From RGIG8709 sp045537065 (lineage in GTDB: Bacteria > Bacillota > Clostridia > Monoglobales > Monoglobaceae), in the NCBI GenBank assembly GCA_045537065.1, contig JAZSOT010000039.1:1-17066 (forward strand): a stretch of 17,066 nt of DNA, given 5' to 3'. The notes beneath the pieces are model-generated. The model made no database searches. It was not told the DNA's origin and saw only the letters and a program-made list of their open reading frames with translations. The position numbers were made by a program, and so were the translations under genes. This document shows positions 1-7,541 of the stretch, piece by piece; positions within the stretch are counted from its first letter, which is position 1; each line of letters starts with the position of its first letter.

Positions 1-1544
1 CCAATACTTGTAACGCCATCCGGAATGGTGATGCTTGCAAGGTTTGAACAATAAGAAAATGCACTTTCCCCAATGCTTGTAACGCTATCCGGAATGCTAA
101 CGCTTACAAGGCTATGGCATCCCGAAAAAGCTTCATCTTCAATAGTGATTACAGTTTTGGGAATTACAACGGAACTGAGTTCATTTTTCAAAAAAGTGCT
201 CATTTTATCTGTTAATCGACTACGATATGGACTAAATGCATTTTGTCCTACCGTTGTCACTCTGCTTTTCCCTATATATTCCGGAATATATACATCCCTT
301 TCATTTCCTTTATAAGATGTAATCGTTATTTCGCCATCAGTCACAGTAAAATTATATAATTTTTTCCAATCCCCAACTGTTCTTTCTTTAATTCCAAGTT
401 CTTTTTCAAACTTGTCATTTTCTATGCATTCTATATCATCAGCAGAATAATTTTGTTGCTTGTAATTAAGAAAAGTTGTCAATAGCGAAACATCTTTATC
501 GCTACACAAATTTATGTATTTGTCTATCCAGTCAAGCTCTGCTTTGGGGATATAGCTTAGCAAAAGATGCAAGGCTTGGGCGTCTTGAATTTTAATGCAC
601 ATATTAGCAATTGCATCCTTTTGTTTTCGTATGTAACTTGAAATTTCACCCACATCTTTTTCCAATTCACTTCGCAAATAGAGAATTGAAAAATTAAGCC
701 TTTCTTCACTTTCGCCAAGCGAAAACCATATATCCTGTGCCATTTCCGCAGAAGACAGAATTTTAATTTTTCCGCTTATCCATTTCTTATTAATCTCGCT
801 ATTGGTTGAACATTTAATTTTATTCGCTTTAGCATATTTTTCTGCTTCGCTTCCGGGAACAGTGTGTATGGTAACTCGCGACTTACAACCACTAAAGATA
901 TTGTCGTCAAATATTTTTACGCTTTCCGGAATATATATATCATTTAAATTTTTGCAGTCCATAAAAGCTTCTTCGCCAATCTCTGTTACACTTTTCGGAA
1001 TGCTGATCTCGCCAAGATTTTTACAGCCGGCAAAAGCTTCGGGACCTATGCTTTCAATGCCATTGGCTATTGATACATTAACTAAATTCACGCAATCGCG
1101 AAAAGCCAAAGAATCAATATAAGAGGCTGTTGAGGGGATCGATATGCTTTCCAAAGAGGTGCAATCCATAAAAGACTGGAACGAGATTTCATTTACTCCT
1201 TCGGGAATAATTACACTCTCTAACGCCTTGCATCCTAAAAAGGCGTATTGATTTATTGTTTTGACTGTTCTTGGAATGACCACAGATTTTAGCTTGTTTT
1301 CAAGAAATCTTATTTTTGAATTTTCCTTTGCCGCATTACCTTCAGGAGAAAATGCGTACCAAGATATTTCCGTTACCATATTTTCACCTATTTTTTCCGG
1401 AATAGTAACTTCGACATCATTTCCCTTGTAAGCATTAATGGAAATTTCACCATTATTAATGGTATAACTGTATATTTTTTTCCAATCTGCTTCACTCAAA
1501 ATTTTTTGTTCATTTTTCTTCATAGCTCCAATTACATTATCCAT
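1..1544 (-). CDS. Leucine-rich repeat (BspA-like, LRR_5) protein, C-terminal part cut by the window edge
   Basis: The frame opens at an ATG at 1544 with the ribosome binding site AAAGGAGAG and stays open for 514 codons to the window edge, so the C-terminus is missing. It is built as two similar modules. Each starts with a DWKK(I/L)Y-type strand-rich lead-in (Trp21 and Trp393) that runs through YKGN and TIP/YIP to an AFSP motif. Each then enters about 23-residue repeats of the form SIPxxVxxIGxxAFxxCxxL, typical of LRR_5/BspA-like proteins. The first repeat block covers about residues 80-225 and ends in PGSEAEKYAK, a usual cap for these proteins. Between the modules, about residues 255-388, is a helical, charged stretch I do not recognise, perhaps ankyrin-like. 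No signal peptide is visible, so it is probably cytoplasmic. The start codon overlaps the upstream stop (TAATG), which implies translational coupling with the DUF2201 gene. Its exact role is unknown; binding of partner proteins is the usual inference for such repeats. Confidence 0.9.
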   Translation of the reverse strand, partial: MDNVIGAMKKNEQKILSEADWKKIYSYTINNGEISINAYKGNDVEVTIPEKIGENMVTEISWYAFSPEGNAAKENSKIRFLENKLKSVVIPRTVKTINQYAFLGCKALESVIIPEGVNEISFQSFMDCTSLESISIPSTASYIDSLAFRDCVNLVNVSIANGIESIGPEAFAGCKNLGEISIPKSVTEIGEEAFMDCKNLNDIYIPESVKIFDDNIFSGCKSRVTIHTVPGSEAEKYAKANKIKCSTNSEINKKWISGKIKILSSAEMAQDIWFSLGESEERLNFSILYLRSELEKDVGEISSYIRKQKDAIANMCIKIQDAQALHLLLSYIPKAELDWIDKYINLCSDKDVSLLTTFLNYKQQNYSADDIECIENDKFEKELGIKERTVGDWKKLYNFTVTDGEITITSYKGNERDVYIPEYIGKSRVTTVGQNAFSPYRSRLTDKMSTFLKNELSSVVIPKTVITIEDEAFSGCHSLVSVSIPDSVTSIGESAFSYCSNLASITIPDGVTSI

Positions 1545-2905
1545 TATAAATCTCTCCTTTGAATTTCATTTGATTTTAATATAAGTTTTATTGCCCATGC
1601 CGGCACATCATAATTATTATAATCATCATCTATAAATACGAATGCAGTTTCATAATCCGGCTTTTTCGCAGGAAAATCACCGCAACCATCCGTAAAATAA
1701 ATAAGACCTTTTAAATTAACAAATTCTTTGTTTTTTATCAATTCATCCACATATGTAAACACAGGTCTAAAGTCTGTTCCGCCAAGGCCGCGAATTTTCA
1801 TTGTATTAATATATTTGTCAAAGTCATCCTGCGACGCAATTTTTGCATCTTCTTGAATTTCGGCATCACATTGAATTATGTGCAGATTAATTTTTGTAAA
1901 AAAACTTTCGGTTGATTTTAATATGTTGTATGTTTTTTGCAAAAAAGTCTGCACAAGTTCGCCTGATGTTGAACCAGAAGTATCAATCGCTATAGCAAAC
2001 TCTTTGATTCGTTTTACTTCTTTGTATTCAAGTGGTTCAATAAGTGGTATTTTATCATACAGTTTTAATCCGTATGTGTAAAAGATATAGTCGAATTCAT
2101 CATCATTTATTTTCATTACTTCACCAAGTGTGGCAAACTTTTTCAAGAAAGAAGTATAGTCATATTTCTCTTGATTTAGTTCCTTAAGATTCTGAAGCAT
2201 ATCTCCGGGAGTCAATCCCCGATCTTTTCCAAAGGTTTCAATATCAATCTGCATACGTTCGGATATCTGTTGCCACTCTTCCGCAAGCTGTGCTTTCGCA
2301 AGTACACTTGTCTCTCCGTCACTTCTTCCCGCCTTACCTATGCAATAACTATCATATTTTTCTTCGTCAGTCATATACCAGATTTCGTGATTATCTACAT
2401 AGAAATATCCACGAATTTCAGAAGAATCTTTTTTGTCGAAATCCACACTTTTTAAGTAATGATAAATTTTCTCGGCGGTAAGCCCTCCGGCTTTGTTTTT
2501 AAAATCATTGATGTAGTTTTCCTGATGCTTTTCCATTCCGGATTCACATGATTTTAATCCAAGTTCCGAAATAACGTTTTCAACAGCAATATCACAAGCT
2601 AAATCCCAGAGTGGTCTGTCAAGAGTTGGGCTCATAAACATATGTCGATACACACAGTGCATAACAATATGAAGATATGCCCTGACTAATATTTCTTTTT
2701 TCAGTTTAAAATCTTTCAGCACTCGTTTTGGATTGTATAGCAAATATTTCCCATCTGTCATAAGCGCGTCTTCCTCGCAGGGTAACATCTCAAATTGACT
2801 GAGTGCCATATCAAGAAAACGCAAGTTGACCAGCAAGGTGTTACGGGAGTATATAAGCACATCCGACGCTAACATTTCCGCTTTATTCAATTGTTCTTTA
2901 TCCAT
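1544..2905 (-). CDS. DUF2201 family protein: putative metallopeptidase domain plus VWA-like domain
   Basis: A 453-residue protein. The N-terminal part (about 10-290) fits the DUF2201 N-terminal putative metallopeptidase domain, with an LLYNPKRVL segment, a helix carrying HIVMHCVYRH (His79 and His83) and the conserved WDLACDIAVENV stretch. The Glu of a true HExxH is replaced by Ile, so peptidase activity is doubtful. The C-terminal part (about 300-453) is VWA-like with a metal-ion-dependent adhesion site: DTSGS at 308-312, GGTD at 375-378 and FTDG at 407-410. The ribosome binding site GAGGTG precedes the ATG at 2905. Family members usually sit next to a MoxR-type AAA ATPase and are thought to work with it as a chaperone-like pair, but no such ATPase lies directly upstream here. 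The stop codon overlaps the start of the LRR gene, so the two are probably made together. The domain calls are firm; the cellular role is unknown. Confidence 0.9.
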   Translation of the reverse strand: MDKEQLNKAEMLASDVLIYSRNTLLVNLRFLDMALSQFEMLPCEEDALMTDGKYLLYNPKRVLKDFKLKKEILVRAYLHIVMHCVYRHMFMSPTLDRPLWDLACDIAVENVISELGLKSCESGMEKHQENYINDFKNKAGGLTAEKIYHYLKSVDFDKKDSSEIRGYFYVDNHEIWYMTDEEKYDSYCIGKAGRSDGETSVLAKAQLAEEWQQISERMQIDIETFGKDRGLTPGDMLQNLKELNQEKYDYTSFLKKFATLGEVMKINDDEFDYIFYTYGLKLYDKIPLIEPLEYKEVKRIKEFAIAIDTSGSTSGELVQTFLQKTYNILKSTESFFTKINLHIIQCDAEIQEDAKIASQDDFDKYINTMKIRGLGGTDFRPVFTYVDELIKNKEFVNLKGLIYFTDGCGDFPAKKPDYETAFVFIDDDYNNYDVPAWAIKLILKSNEIQRRDL

Positions 2906-2937
2906 AGTAACACCTCACTTTCATTTTTTCTTCTTAA

Positions 2938-3072
2938 TTATATCAATCCATTTTTGTAAGCTTCATTTATAATCTGATCAGGACTCCACTTCGACATAAA
3001 TCTTACTCGTGTCAAGTCAGGAACAAAAACATACTTTCCGTATGCAGTATAAAAACTTATTATATTTGACAT
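2938..3072 (-). pseudogene. Short orphan reading frame, probable gene remnant
   Basis: A 44-codon frame reads like real protein (it contains the segments YGKYVFVPDLTRVRF and WSPDQIINEAY) and ends in TAA 32 bases before the DUF2201 start. Its only ATG has no ribosome binding site and sits inside the predicted -10 box of the promoter at 3071-3099. The frame continues eight codons upstream of the ATG before meeting a stop. I read it as the C-terminal scrap of a lost gene, possibly the usual partner of the DUF2201 protein, but I cannot match it to a family. It could also be a true small protein made from upstream readthrough. Confidence 0.3.
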
Positions 3073-3099
3073 TATATCACATTCTGCGAACGATCACAA
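3071..3099 (-). promoter_or_regulatory. Predicted sigma-A promoter for the DUF2201-LRR unit
   Basis: On the minus strand, TTGTGA (3099-3094) and TATAAT (3076-3071) are separated by 17 bases. The -10 box is preceded by TGA, giving an extended -10 (TGnTATAAT). Transcription would start near 3064 and give a leader of about 160 bases before the DUF2201 gene. The -35 box matches consensus at only four of six positions. Confidence 0.5.
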
Positions 3100-3131
3100 G
3101 CTTCAACAAGTAGTTGTTATCATATTTGATT

Positions 3132-5015
3132 TTACATTTTTTCATATTTATCTATAAACGCCTCACACTCCTCCAAAGGAAGTGCTTTGGAATAATACCA
3201 GCCCTGAACATAATCGCATTCAGAAGTTGACACAAGTGTGTTCTGCTCTTCTGTTTCAACACCTTCGCAAATAACCTTTATATCCATATTATGAGCAAGA
3301 GCGATTATACCGGCAAATAATTTTTTGCCATTTTCAAGCTCGGTTTTAAGTAAGATATCACGGTCAATTTTAACCACATCAATTGGGTAGTCGCAAAGAT
3401 TTGCAAGGGATGTGTAACCACTTCCCAAGTCATCAAGGTAAATTCTAAAACCGAGTTCTTTTGCTCGAACAACATTTTTTGTTGCAGTTTCTCTATCTTT
3501 TTCGATAGCGTCCTCGGTGATTTCTATAGCTATTTTTGATTTATCAAAGGAATAACCGTTAGAAATCATAAGGAGCTTATCTATAAAGTTTTCTTCAGAG
3601 AGTGTAATTCTTGTAAAGTTGCAGGACAGGGCTATATTTTCAAATTCTGTTCCTTTCCACTTTTCAAGCTGTCGGCAGGCAAGTTCAAACATATAAAAAT
3701 CGTGCCTTGAAATAAGCCCTGAATGTTCCATATTTTCGATATATTTACCTGGTCCTATCAATCCTTTTTCGTTGCTATCCCATCTCGAAAGTGCTTCTGC
3801 CGATACAATTTTTTTGGTTTTGTTATCAACAATGAACTGCAAATACATCTTAAATTCATTGTTTTCAAAGCCCTTTAAGATGCTTTCTGTAATTTTCTTT
3901 TCTTCCTGAATTCTATTCATCGAATGTGTGTCGCAATACATTATCTGCTTGTCGGTTCCAAAAATCCTGTTACAGTTCTTTCTCAAATTGAATAATAAAA
4001 TTTCGCAATTTCTGTCTGCCGATGCAAGATGATAGGTTGCTGCGTGGAAAACAAGCTTATTGCTTTTATCCTTCACACCTTCAAAGCTGTTAAGCTTGTC
4101 CATAACTTCTTTCAGTCTTACTTTTGCATCCTCGTCATTTGTAGTCTGGTACGCAAGGGCAAAGCCGTTTTCGGTAATTCGTGCTGATATTTCTCTGTCG
4201 CCTGTATTTTCAGACAAAACTGATGCTGTATATTTTAAAACCTCGTCAAATGAACTATCGCCATGGTAAGAGCGAAGGTAGCTGCTGTCTAAAATAATAT
4301 ATGCAACATGATAGAGATTTCTTGAGATATCGCCTATGGTGTACCTGAAATGGTATTTGAAAAACTGCAGATTTCCCATTCCGGTTTCTGCATCTGTCAT
4401 TTTGTCAACTTCGTTTTCTTTTCGTATTCTCCTGATTCGTAAAAATAAAAATACAACGAAAAACAGAAGGATACAGGACAATAACAGTGTAAATATAAGC
4501 CATTTATAGTTTGTTTTTGAAGTTTGTGATGCATAGGACATGTATATGCCGTTTTTTTCAGTCTCAGATATTTTATTTATCGCAGGTTTAATTGCGGCAA
4601 TTTCGTCATCGTCTGCAATGGTTGTAAAAACAAGACCGGCTTTTCGTGTTTCTCCGTTTTTTTCATAGGAAATCAACTCAAGATAATCCTTACCGTAGGA
4701 GATATTTGCCTCAAGCGATGAGATAATATCTACCTGAAGATTTTCGCCCATTTCAAATCTGTCATTTTTGTTTCCGTTGATATAAACGAAATTATGTCCT
4801 GAGTGTTTAGAAATTTCGCTTAACAAATCAGGGATAACACCCTTATACATTTTTGCATCTTCATCATAATATTCTATAGGGTAATTATCCGGATTTCCTG
4901 CGACATAAAGGTAATCTTCATACCCTTGAGTATTCTGCGTGGTTATAACCTCAGCAAAGACAGGCTGCACAAAAAACGCAAACAATGCCAGTAAGAGCAA
5001 TATGAACTTTTTCAT
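3132..5015 (-). CDS. Membrane c-di-GMP phosphodiesterase (EAL) with degenerate GGDEF and truncated solute-binding-like sensor
   Basis: A 627-residue protein that should hydrolyse c-di-GMP to pGpG at the membrane. Order: signal peptide (1-21, VFA cleavage site), a short extracytoplasmic region resembling the first half of a family 3 periplasmic solute-binding domain (about 33-135), one membrane helix (about 172-192), a GGDEF-fold domain (about 205-360) and an EAL domain (about 375-625). The GGDEF signature is replaced by TENGF, so cyclase activity is not expected. The EAL domain keeps its metal and catalytic set: EAL 407-409, Asn466, Glu498, DD 528-529, Lys549, Glu584 and Gln604. I chose the ATG at 5015. 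AAGGAGG lies 11 bases upstream of it, but only 2 bases upstream of the alternative GTG at 5024. It is the last gene of the polysaccharide operon, 16 bases after the glycosyltransferase stop. This places c-di-GMP breakdown under the control of the c-di-GMP-sensing leader. The degenerate GGDEF may serve as a GTP-binding regulatory domain, which is inference. Confidence 0.93.
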   Translation of the reverse strand: MKKFILLLLALFAFFVQPVFAEVITTQNTQGYEDYLYVAGNPDNYPIEYYDEDAKMYKGVIPDLLSEISKHSGHNFVYINGNKNDRFEMGENLQVDIISSLEANISYGKDYLELISYEKNGETRKAGLVFTTIADDDEIAAIKPAINKISETEKNGIYMSYASQTSKTNYKWLIFTLLLSCILLFFVVFLFLRIRRIRKENEVDKMTDAETGMGNLQFFKYHFRYTIGDISRNLYHVAYIILDSSYLRSYHGDSSFDEVLKYTASVLSENTGDREISARITENGFALAYQTTNDEDAKVRLKEVMDKLNSFEGVKDKSNKLVFHAATYHLASADRNCEILLFNLRKNCNRIFGTDKQIMYCDTHSMNRIQEEKKITESILKGFENNEFKMYLQFIVDNKTKKIVSAEALSRWDSNEKGLIGPGKYIENMEHSGLISRHDFYMFELACRQLEKWKGTEFENIALSCNFTRITLSEENFIDKLLMISNGYSFDKSKIAIEITEDAIEKDRETATKNVVRAKELGFRIYLDDLGSGYTSLANLCDYPIDVVKIDRDILLKTELENGKKLFAGIIALAHNMDIKVICEGVETEEQNTLVSTSECDYVQGWYYSKALPLEECEAFIDKYEKM

Positions 5016-5031
5016 TTTCTGCACAACCTCC

Positions 5032-6435
5032 TTAAATATTCATCTTCTTTCTCTCAATCCGTCCCCAATCCAGCTTTTTCTTTTTGTATCCCTTAAATGC
5101 TGTAAGGCGGACAAACGCCATAATGAATCTAAGCGTTGTAACCTCGAAAAAGCAAAGCATAATTGCTTTAAAACAATCCCTTGGTTTTACGGTTAAGTCA
5201 ATGGTCTGTATTCTTGAAAAGAACGCTGTCAGGGTAAGTATCGAGTTGTAGGATGCATAAATCAGCATGAAAAGTAGCATGAACGGAAGGTTCAAAATGT
5301 CAATGCAGTATGCCGCAATCATTGTAAACACGCCGAAAACCTCAATAAACGGCGAAAGCAGTTCGTATAAAAGGAAATACATATATGATATAAACCCAAC
5401 TGCTCCATATTTGGGATTTGCCATCATTTTTTTATGCTTCCACATTGTTTGGAAAAGTCCTAAGTGCCAACGCTTTCTTTGTTTTTTAAGGTCGCCGAGC
5501 TTCTCAGGAACCTGTGTCCAGCAAACCGCATCGGTGGCATATCTTATGGAATAGGGAATTTTATTGGTAAGGCAGTAGGAATGGAGTTTTACCACAAGTT
5601 CCATATCCTCGCCCATCGTGCCATGGTCATACCCGCCTGCTGCAATAACTGTTTCCTTTTTGAACATTCCAAACGCTCCTGAAATAATCAAAGATCCGTT
5701 GAATTTGTCAAAAAGTATCCTTGATGCCAAAAATGAACGGTCATATTCGAGTAGCTGCATACAAGCCAGAATATTTTTAGGAAGTCTATATTTTACAACC
5801 TTACCCTCAGACAATTCCACATCGTTAGACGGTCTGACTGTTCCGCCAACGGCAACTACATTTTCTTCCTCCAAAACAGGAACAACTAATTTTTTAAGTG
5901 AGTCGTACTGCAAAACCGAGTCTGCATCCATACAGATAAAATACGGATACTGTGCGGCATTGATACCCATATTAAGTGCATCTGCTTTTCCGCCGTTTTT
6001 CTTACGGATAAGTGTAAGCGGCACTTTTTGTTCGTGTGATTCATAAATAAATTCTACAGGTTGACAGTCAATAGACCTGTGAAGCGGTCTTCTTACCGGA
6101 TTCATATTGTATGCATCGATTAACTGCTGTGACGTACTATCCTTTGAGCCGTCATCTACCACGATAATTTCATAAAGTTTGTAGTCAAGGGTTAAAAGTG
6201 ACTTTACAGTCTGCACAACGGTAACTTCTTCATTGTAAGCAGGCGTAACGATTGTGATTGGCACAAAGTAATTCTCGGTAAACTTGTTCATCATTCTATC
6301 CTGCATTTTTCTTTTATAAAGAGTGGTTGCACCAATCACCACCGATAAAAACAAAAATGTGGAATATCCAATTAAGTAAACGATAAAACAAGAGCCGATA
6401 ATATCAAAAATCTGCTTGATTAATTCCATCTCCAT
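5032..6435 (-). CDS. Family 2 glycosyltransferase, processive cellulose/hyaluronan synthase-like
   Basis: A 467-residue membrane glycosyltransferase predicted to polymerise a beta-linked polysaccharide from a UDP-sugar at the inner face of the membrane and feed it through its own channel. It has one N-terminal membrane helix (about 8-37), the GT-A domain and about three further hydrophobic segments (345-376, 378-408, 425-445). The processive-synthase signature is complete: DD at 94-95, DAD at 170-172, GED at 275-277 and QRKRW at 319-323. No PilZ domain follows, unlike BcsA, so direct activation by c-di-GMP is not expected. The topology is closer to NodC/IcaA-type enzymes than to BcsA. The sugar specificity cannot be read from sequence by eye. 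The ATG overlaps the stop of the HEAT-repeat gene (TAATG), which implies coupled translation, and the EAL gene follows closely. Confidence 0.95.
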   Translation of the reverse strand: MEMELIKQIFDIIGSCFIVYLIGYSTFLFLSVVIGATTLYKRKMQDRMMNKFTENYFVPITIVTPAYNEEVTVVQTVKSLLTLDYKLYEIIVVDDGSKDSTSQQLIDAYNMNPVRRPLHRSIDCQPVEFIYESHEQKVPLTLIRKKNGGKADALNMGINAAQYPYFICMDADSVLQYDSLKKLVVPVLEEENVVAVGGTVRPSNDVELSEGKVVKYRLPKNILACMQLLEYDRSFLASRILFDKFNGSLIISGAFGMFKKETVIAAGGYDHGTMGEDMELVVKLHSYCLTNKIPYSIRYATDAVCWTQVPEKLGDLKKQRKRWHLGLFQTMWKHKKMMANPKYGAVGFISYMYFLLYELLSPFIEVFGVFTMIAAYCIDILNLPFMLLFMLIYASYNSILTLTAFFSRIQTIDLTVKPRDCFKAIMLCFFEVTTLRFIMAFVRLTAFKGYKKKKLDWGRIERKKMNI

Positions 6436-7541
6436 TACGCTTTCACCGCCTCTTCCTCTGCATTTCTTCTGTCAAGACGGTACCTGATAATTTCTCTTGC
6501 ATAGCGGTCGTTTCCGTCAAATACATTTATTAAGTCCTGATAAGTATAACCAAGCTTTTCACAGGAAATGGCACTGTTTTGTCTTACATACCAGTTTGAA
6601 CTTGAAAGGTTTTTTACTAAAATTCGAAATGTCGCATCTCCGGGATAGGATTTTAGTGCCGAGGTTGCAATTGCCTGGTATTCCCACGTGCGATTTTCTA
6701 AATTCTCTGCTAAATTTAATATAACAGGTTCTGCATCACACGATGGGAATTTTTCAAAATAACGAATGGCTGAAAATCTGATTTCACGGTTTTCTTTCTC
6801 ATTTTTTAATATTTCAAGCATTTCATCATCACATTTTATAGCTGCAAATCTAAAGTAATTCAGGATATTAACCCTCATCTGCACAGAATAATCCTTAAAG
6901 TATGTAAAAAGCATTGTTTTAAGTTCTTCCTTGTTGCCTTTATAAAACACAAGTCCGTCGGTTATGAGCTTTGGATTATGAAAGGAAAGATTTGTGTCTA
7001 TTACTTTCAGTGCTTTTCTTACAATATCAGGTCTTTGCATACTGTAAAGTGCTTTTAGCGTGTTTTCTCTGCAATATACATTTACTGAACGCAAAAGGTC
7101 TAATAGAACATTAATCAGCCTTTCGCTTTCATAATGCTTTAAGATGTTGTACTTATACAGTATGTAGGGGAAGTATGCAATTTTAAGGATATCCTTGCTT
7201 ATGTATCTATGGGTGAGCGTTTCAAAAACAGAGAAAGTTTCCACAAGATATTTTTCTGTAATTTCCGGTTCTTTTGCAAACACTCCTTCAAGTGCTTTGT
7301 CAAAAGCAGTAATTCCCGAGGTTTTATCAAGCTCACGGCAAAGAAATTTTTTATGTTTTTCGGAAATCTCGTCGCCTTTTTTCAGTATGTCAATTTGTTC
7401 ATTTAATATTTTTTCTAATTTTTCGGAATTGGAAACAAGGGAGCGTTCTCTGTGCTTTAAAATGAAAACATAGATTATATTATACAAAATCATACTAACG
7501 CAAATCGCAATATACGCATAAATCATTATCTCTATTTTCAT
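6435..7541 (-). CDS. HEAT-repeat protein with an N-terminal membrane anchor
   Basis: A 368-residue protein with one N-terminal membrane helix (about 5-28) followed by a long cytoplasmic-type array of paired helices. HEAT/ARM-like repeats are clearest in the C-terminal half, for example around RFSAIRYFEKFP, YQAIATSALKSYP and WYVRQNSAISCEKLG. I start it at the ATG at 7541, which overlaps the TGA of the preceding gene (ATGA) and has AAGGAGG about 10 bases upstream. A longer frame from 7625 exists but would read back over that gene and skip the ribosome binding site. No enzyme motif is visible. Its position between the hydrolase-like and glycosyltransferase genes, with overlaps on both sides, suggests a scaffold or regulator of the synthase made in fixed ratio to it. 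HEAT-repeat partners occur beside several family 2 synthase genes in Gram-positive bacteria, so this role is a reasonable inference only. Confidence 0.85.
   Translation of the reverse strand: MKIEIMIYAYIAICVSMILYNIIYVFILKHRERSLVSNSEKLEKILNEQIDILKKGDEISEKHKKFLCRELDKTSGITAFDKALEGVFAKEPEITEKYLVETFSVFETLTHRYISKDILKIAYFPYILYKYNILKHYESERLINVLLDLLRSVNVYCRENTLKALYSMQRPDIVRKALKVIDTNLSFHNPKLITDGLVFYKGNKEELKTMLFTYFKDYSVQMRVNILNYFRFAAIKCDDEMLEILKNEKENREIRFSAIRYFEKFPSCDAEPVILNLAENLENRTWEYQAIATSALKSYPGDATFRILVKNLSSSNWYVRQNSAISCEKLGYTYQDLINVFDGNDRYAREIIRYRLDRRNAEEEAVKA

Noticed and set aside
73..1122. Plus-strand open frames of 80 and 106 codons across the LRR gene
   Set aside because: They are the antisense of the leucine-rich repeats. 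The minus frame is continuous from the edge to 1544 with clear repeat structure and a ribosome binding site.
3073..3131. Terminator after the EAL gene
   Set aside because: Only a 4-bp CAAC/GTTG pairing is visible and there is no T-run. The end of the operon transcript cannot be located from sequence.
5016..5024. GTG start for the EAL protein
   Set aside because: It lies only two bases after the AAGGAGG motif. The ATG at 5015 gives a proper signal peptide and workable spacing.
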